Origin: Flavobacteriaceae bacterium
GTDB taxonomy: Bacteria; Bacteroidota; Bacteroidia; Flavobacteriales; Flavobacteriaceae
DNA length: 10,014 nt
Reading direction: 5' to 3'
Assembly (NCBI GenBank): GCA_015493405.1
Contig: WGDF01000017.1
Coordinates: 1 to 10,014, forward strand
The notes under the pieces are model-generated. The model was not told where the DNA came from and ran no database searches. It was given only the letters and a program-made list of their open reading frames with translations. The translations under genes were made by a program, and so were the position numbers. The stretch's first letter is position 1. Every line of letters starts with the position of its first letter. Positions 8,101 to 10,014 of this stretch are shown here, piece by piece.

Positions 8101-8883
8101 TTATTTTCCTGAATTAAATTCAACTAATTTTGTCCAGTCAATTTGTCCATCTACCGTACAAAAATCATTTAAAAATTCTCTTGTAAACTTATTGATCATT
8201 TGTAAATATGAAGTGGTAAATGCTTCATTTTTTTCCTTGGCTTTGTAACCCAAAGGCGTTATAATATCCGTATAAAAATTTTCATTACCTGATATAAATT
8301 CCCAAAATTGTTGTCCGCAGTATTTATAATAATCGCCTTTATCCGGTCGGTTATCTTTGCCATAACAACACCCATTAACTGCTTCTACCATTAATTTTGA
8401 ATTACCGGTGCGTAGGGTTCGTTTAGCAGTTAAAAAATCAGCTTTCATTTTAGCAATCTGACTGCTATTACCCCAATTGGGCCCGGATTTGATATTAACA
8501 ATATACCGGATTCCATTTTTATCAAATTCTAAATCAATATTTGGAATGCCGGATTTCCAACCACCATAAACTTTTTGATTGATAAAAATAGCCAAACCTT
8601 CCAACCAATCACCAAAAATTGTTTCTTCGTTGTGTGAAATAAAAGCATCGGTAATACTTCTGATGATTTCTTCAGCAGATAAAACATATTTTGCCTTAAA
8701 CAAATAAGGGTTTTCCTTTTTTAAAATAGTTTTAAGCTTTAATTTATCTAATCTTTCTATCCTTTTTTGATGAAAAACATTAATATTATTTTCAACGTAT
8801 TGTGTTATATCATTTATTTTTAGCCTTTTCATAAACAATTGTTGGTTCAAATAATAAAGCATCTTATTTGGCAATGGTTTCAT
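8101..8883 (-). CDS. Putative type II restriction endonuclease, PmeII-like
   Basis: The protein has 260 residues, with no signal peptide or membrane segment. The sequence resembles the PmeII-type restriction endonuclease family as I remember it: KENPYLFKAK (55-64), NEETIFGDWLEGLAIFI (85-101), PNIDLEFDKNGIRYIVNIKSG (about 114-134), GPNWGNSSQIAKMKADF, MVEAVNGCCYG (165-175), CGQQFWEFISG (189-199) and DGQIDWTKLVEFNSGK at the end. D117 followed by K132 fits a PD-(D/E)xK nuclease core, but the usual glutamate two residues before the lysine is N130, so an upstream acid (E86, E87 or E95) may replace it. No DNA methyltransferase gene is next to it. The start is uncertain: M1 (8883), M8 (8862) or M18 (8832, MKRLKINDITQYV), the last giving the start that best matches my recollection of relatives. 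The -7 box at 8930-8937 suits M1 or M8. The family call rests on recalled motifs, not a search. Confidence 0.6.
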   Translation of the reverse strand: MKPLPNKMLYYLNQQLFMKRLKINDITQYVENNINVFHQKRIERLDKLKLKTILKKENPYLFKAKYVLSAEEIIRSITDAFISHNEETIFGDWLEGLAIFINQKVYGGWKSGIPNIDLEFDKNGIRYIVNIKSGPNWGNSSQIAKMKADFLTAKRTLRTGNSKLMVEAVNGCCYGKDNRPDKGDYYKYCGQQFWEFISGNENFYTDIITPLGYKAKEKNEAFTTSYLQMINKFTREFLNDFCTVDGQIDWTKLVEFNSGK

Positions 8884-8929
8884 CTACCATGTCAAAATTT
8901 TCCATCATTAAAACAAAATTTCATTCGAA

Positions 8930-8937
8930 CAAAGTTA
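8930..8937 (-). promoter_or_regulatory. Bacteroidota -7 promoter box (TAACTTTG) for the nuclease (and perhaps smpB)
   Basis: An exact TAnnTTTG match on the - strand lies 46 bases before the first possible nuclease start. A TTTG upstream at 8964-8967 could be the -33 element, with a long 26-base spacer to the -7 box; it lies within the hairpin of the preceding gene's terminator. The box implies an independent transcript for the nuclease, probably running on into smpB. Confidence 0.5.
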
Positions 8938-8940
8938 AGA

Positions 8941-8973
8941 AATAAAAAGCAGCTTGAATAAATCAAACTGCTT
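8941..8973 (-). terminator. Intrinsic terminator of the sigma-like gene
   Basis: Reading the - strand, AAGCAGTTTGA (8973-8963) pairs with TCAAGCTGCTT (8957-8947) around a 5-base loop with one G-U pair, followed by TTTATT. The wobble would be a C/A mismatch on the + strand, so the hairpin is better formed in the - direction. It begins 20 bases after the stop of the gene ending at 8993. Confidence 0.8.
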
Positions 8974-8992
8974 AAAAAAAATATAAATCTTT

Positions 8993-9712
8993 TTACAAAC
9001 TAGCGGGAAGCTTATCTTTGACTGCTATAATCACTTTTTCTACCTCATCAGGCTGAATGCCGACAATTTCGGCTATTTCATTATGAGTCAAGCCGCCTAA
9101 AGCATTTAGATCTAAAATCCTACGAATTGTTTCAGGTAATTGGCTGTAAATATTACCAAAGAAACTGCGCAATTTTTCATCTCTGAAATCATCAGCCGTC
9201 AATCCCAGACTTTGAGCAAAGGCATTTTGACTGTCATAATCAAATAAATAAATTTTTGGTTTGAATTCGTCTTGCTCATATGAAATATCATCATCTTGTA
9301 AATCCGTAACCAAAATAGGTTCACCATCGGCGGTTGCAGATAACTTCTCATCCATAGATTTTAATTCTTCTTGAACCAATTGTGCTACAGGCAATTTTTT
9401 TGTATTCGGAATCTTATTTTCCTTAACGGCATAATCTCCTATAATTTGATCCGCCCAAGAATATAAACGCACTTTTAATTCTTCAGGATTTGGAATGCGT
9501 TCAAATTCTTTGAAAGCATTTAAATAGACATCCGTTAAAACATCTTCAGGTTGATAAAAATTTTTGGGTAACCAACCCTTGGCTTCATAAACTTTAAGGC
9601 GCAAATCTACGTATTTTCTCAAATTTGGCCATAGCACTGTTATAACTTTATTAAAAGCGACTCTATCTTTATTGATTTTGTGTTTTTTTAAAATCTCAAA
9701 TTGTTTTTTCAT
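8993..9712 (-). CDS. Divergent sigma-70/ECF-like factor with acidic inter-domain linker
   Basis: The protein has 239 residues, longer than a typical ECF sigma factor (~170-200). Residues about 25-98 resemble sigma region 2: LRKYVDLRLKVYEAKGWLP, then QPEDVLTDVYLNAFKEF (the D-E/D-V-L motif of region 2.1-2.2) and VRLYSWADQIIGDYAVKEN (region 2.3-2.4-like). Residues about 183-236 fit sigma region 4: IYSQLPETIRRILDLNALGG, then a helix-turn-helix, LTHNEIAEIVGIQPDEVEK. Between them is a linker of about 80 residues, rich in acidic residues (TDLQDDDISYEQDEF and FDYDSQNAF), with no similarity I recognise. It would bind core RNA polymerase and choose promoters, but its regulon is unknown, and no anti-sigma gene adjoins it. 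In Bacteroidota, PorX acts with the ECF factor SigP, but nothing here proves this protein is SigP. The gene has its own terminator. The nearest upstream -7-like box (TTACTTTG, 9761-9768) has one mismatch. Confidence 0.65.
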   Translation of the reverse strand: MKKQFEILKKHKINKDRVAFNKVITVLWPNLRKYVDLRLKVYEAKGWLPKNFYQPEDVLTDVYLNAFKEFERIPNPEELKVRLYSWADQIIGDYAVKENKIPNTKKLPVAQLVQEELKSMDEKLSATADGEPILVTDLQDDDISYEQDEFKPKIYLFDYDSQNAFAQSLGLTADDFRDEKLRSFFGNIYSQLPETIRRILDLNALGGLTHNEIAEIVGIQPDEVEKVIIAVKDKLPASL

Positions 9713-9920
9713 CGGTTTAAGGTTTATTTTATGGTTAGATTTCTATCAATATTAACTAATCAAAGTAATAATTTTGTTAAGCACTTAAAGATTATTTCAA
9801 GGCGCATCAACTCTATCAAACTATGTTTGTAAGCATTTTTATAAATTAACTTCAAAAATTCAGCCAATTCCATTTTATATGACAAAATGACAAAATTTTC
9901 TTGTATTCCGACTTAAATTC
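9713..9920. other. AT-rich intergenic stretch upstream of the sigma-like gene
   Basis: No coding frame or RNA gene is evident. It should hold the promoter of the sigma-like gene, but the only - strand candidate is TTACTTTG at 9761-9768, with one mismatch to TAnnTTTG. TAATTTTG (9769-9776) and TATGTTTG (9822-9829) match on the + strand but lead to no gene within the window. Confidence 0.5.
9880..9895. repeat. Tandem 8-bp repeat (TGACAAAA x2)
   Basis: Two perfect, abutting copies of TGACAAAA lie at 9880-9887 and 9888-9895, about 170 bases upstream of the sigma-like gene. This could be an operator for a regulator or simple chance in AT-rich DNA; no spacing evidence links it to a promoter. Confidence 0.35.
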
Positions 9921-9924
9921 TAAT

Positions 9925-9956
9925 AAAAAAAACCTGCCGAGTTAAATCCGACAGGT
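9925..9956 (-). terminator. Intrinsic terminator of a - strand gene to the right
   Basis: On the - strand ACCTGTCGG (9956-9948) pairs with TCGGCAGGT (9940-9932), including two G-U pairs, around a 7-base loop, and is followed by a run of eight Ts (T run overlapping the last stem base, 9932-9925). The two wobbles become mismatches on the + strand, so the terminator faces left and implies a - strand gene ending near the right edge. Confidence 0.75.
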
Positions 9957-9984
9957 CTTGATAACAATTGTATAATAGTCAATT

Positions 9985-10014
9985 TTATTTATTGTATTGC
10001 ATGATATAATTCAA
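9985..10014 (-). CDS. Possible last nine codons of a - strand gene (partial)
   Basis: One - strand frame entering from the right edge reads LNYIMQYNK and then stops at TAA (9985-9987), about 30 bases before the terminator hairpin. A second frame also stays open for seven codons before stopping, so the choice between them is uncertain. The position ahead of a - facing terminator is the main support. Nothing can be said of the product. Confidence 0.35.
   Translation of the reverse strand: MNYIMQYNK

Noticed and set aside
9822..9829. + strand promoter (TATGTTTG) for a small RNA, along with TAATTTTG at 9769
   Set aside because: No -33 element, no coding frame and no + strand terminator follow; such 6-of-8 matches arise by chance in AT-rich DNA.
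9713..10014. tmRNA or other structured RNA gene near smpB
   Set aside because: No tRNA-like ends, CCA terminus or tag-peptide frame was recognised; the only structure seen is a - strand terminator hairpin.

Overview
The window looks like chromosomal DNA from a low-GC member of the Bacteroidota, probably close to the Flavobacteriia. Three observations support this. Two secreted proteins end in type IX secretion system (T9SS) type A sorting domains. A PorX-type response regulator with a PglZ effector domain is present. Upstream regions carry TAnnTTTG (-7) promoter boxes instead of TATAAT, with no clear Shine-Dalgarno sequences.

Layout from left to right. (1) The 3' part of a + strand gene (1-707) encodes a cell-surface or secreted protein with a PKD domain, an Ig-like segment and a T9SS sorting domain. 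A strong hairpin terminator (732-764) separates it from the convergent gene. (2) porX lies on the - strand (769-2310) and regulates T9SS in organisms where it has been studied. (3) Divergent from porX is a TonB-dependent outer-membrane receptor (2508-4955, + strand) that starts at TTG. (4) After a 123-base gap with its own -7 box comes a large papain-like (C1A) cysteine peptidase (5079-7547, + strand) with a T9SS sorting domain. It has two unusual internal insertions: paired calcium-loop-like motifs inside the catalytic domain, and a beta-sandwich module inside an Ig-like domain. A bidirectional hairpin terminator (7572-7601) follows. (5) A - strand block runs from right to left: a divergent sigma-70/ECF-like factor (8993-9712), a terminator, a PmeII-like putative restriction endonuclease (8101-8883) and smpB (7604-8083), the last two only 17 bases apart. 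(6) The right margin (9713-10014) is AT-rich and holds a - strand terminator and perhaps the last codons of another - strand gene.

Themes. The left 7.5 kb is linked by T9SS: two cargo proteins flank the regulator gene and an outer-membrane receptor. The sigma-like protein is of interest because PorX is known to act with an ECF sigma factor (SigP) in Porphyromonas, but the sequence alone does not show that these two are partners. The putative restriction enzyme has no methyltransferase within the window. I see no CRISPR array, insertion sequence, tRNA or rRNA gene. Most of the window reads as an ordinary Bacteroidota chromosome; the nuclease/smpB pair, the divergent sigma factor and the peptidase architecture are the parts most worth a second look.
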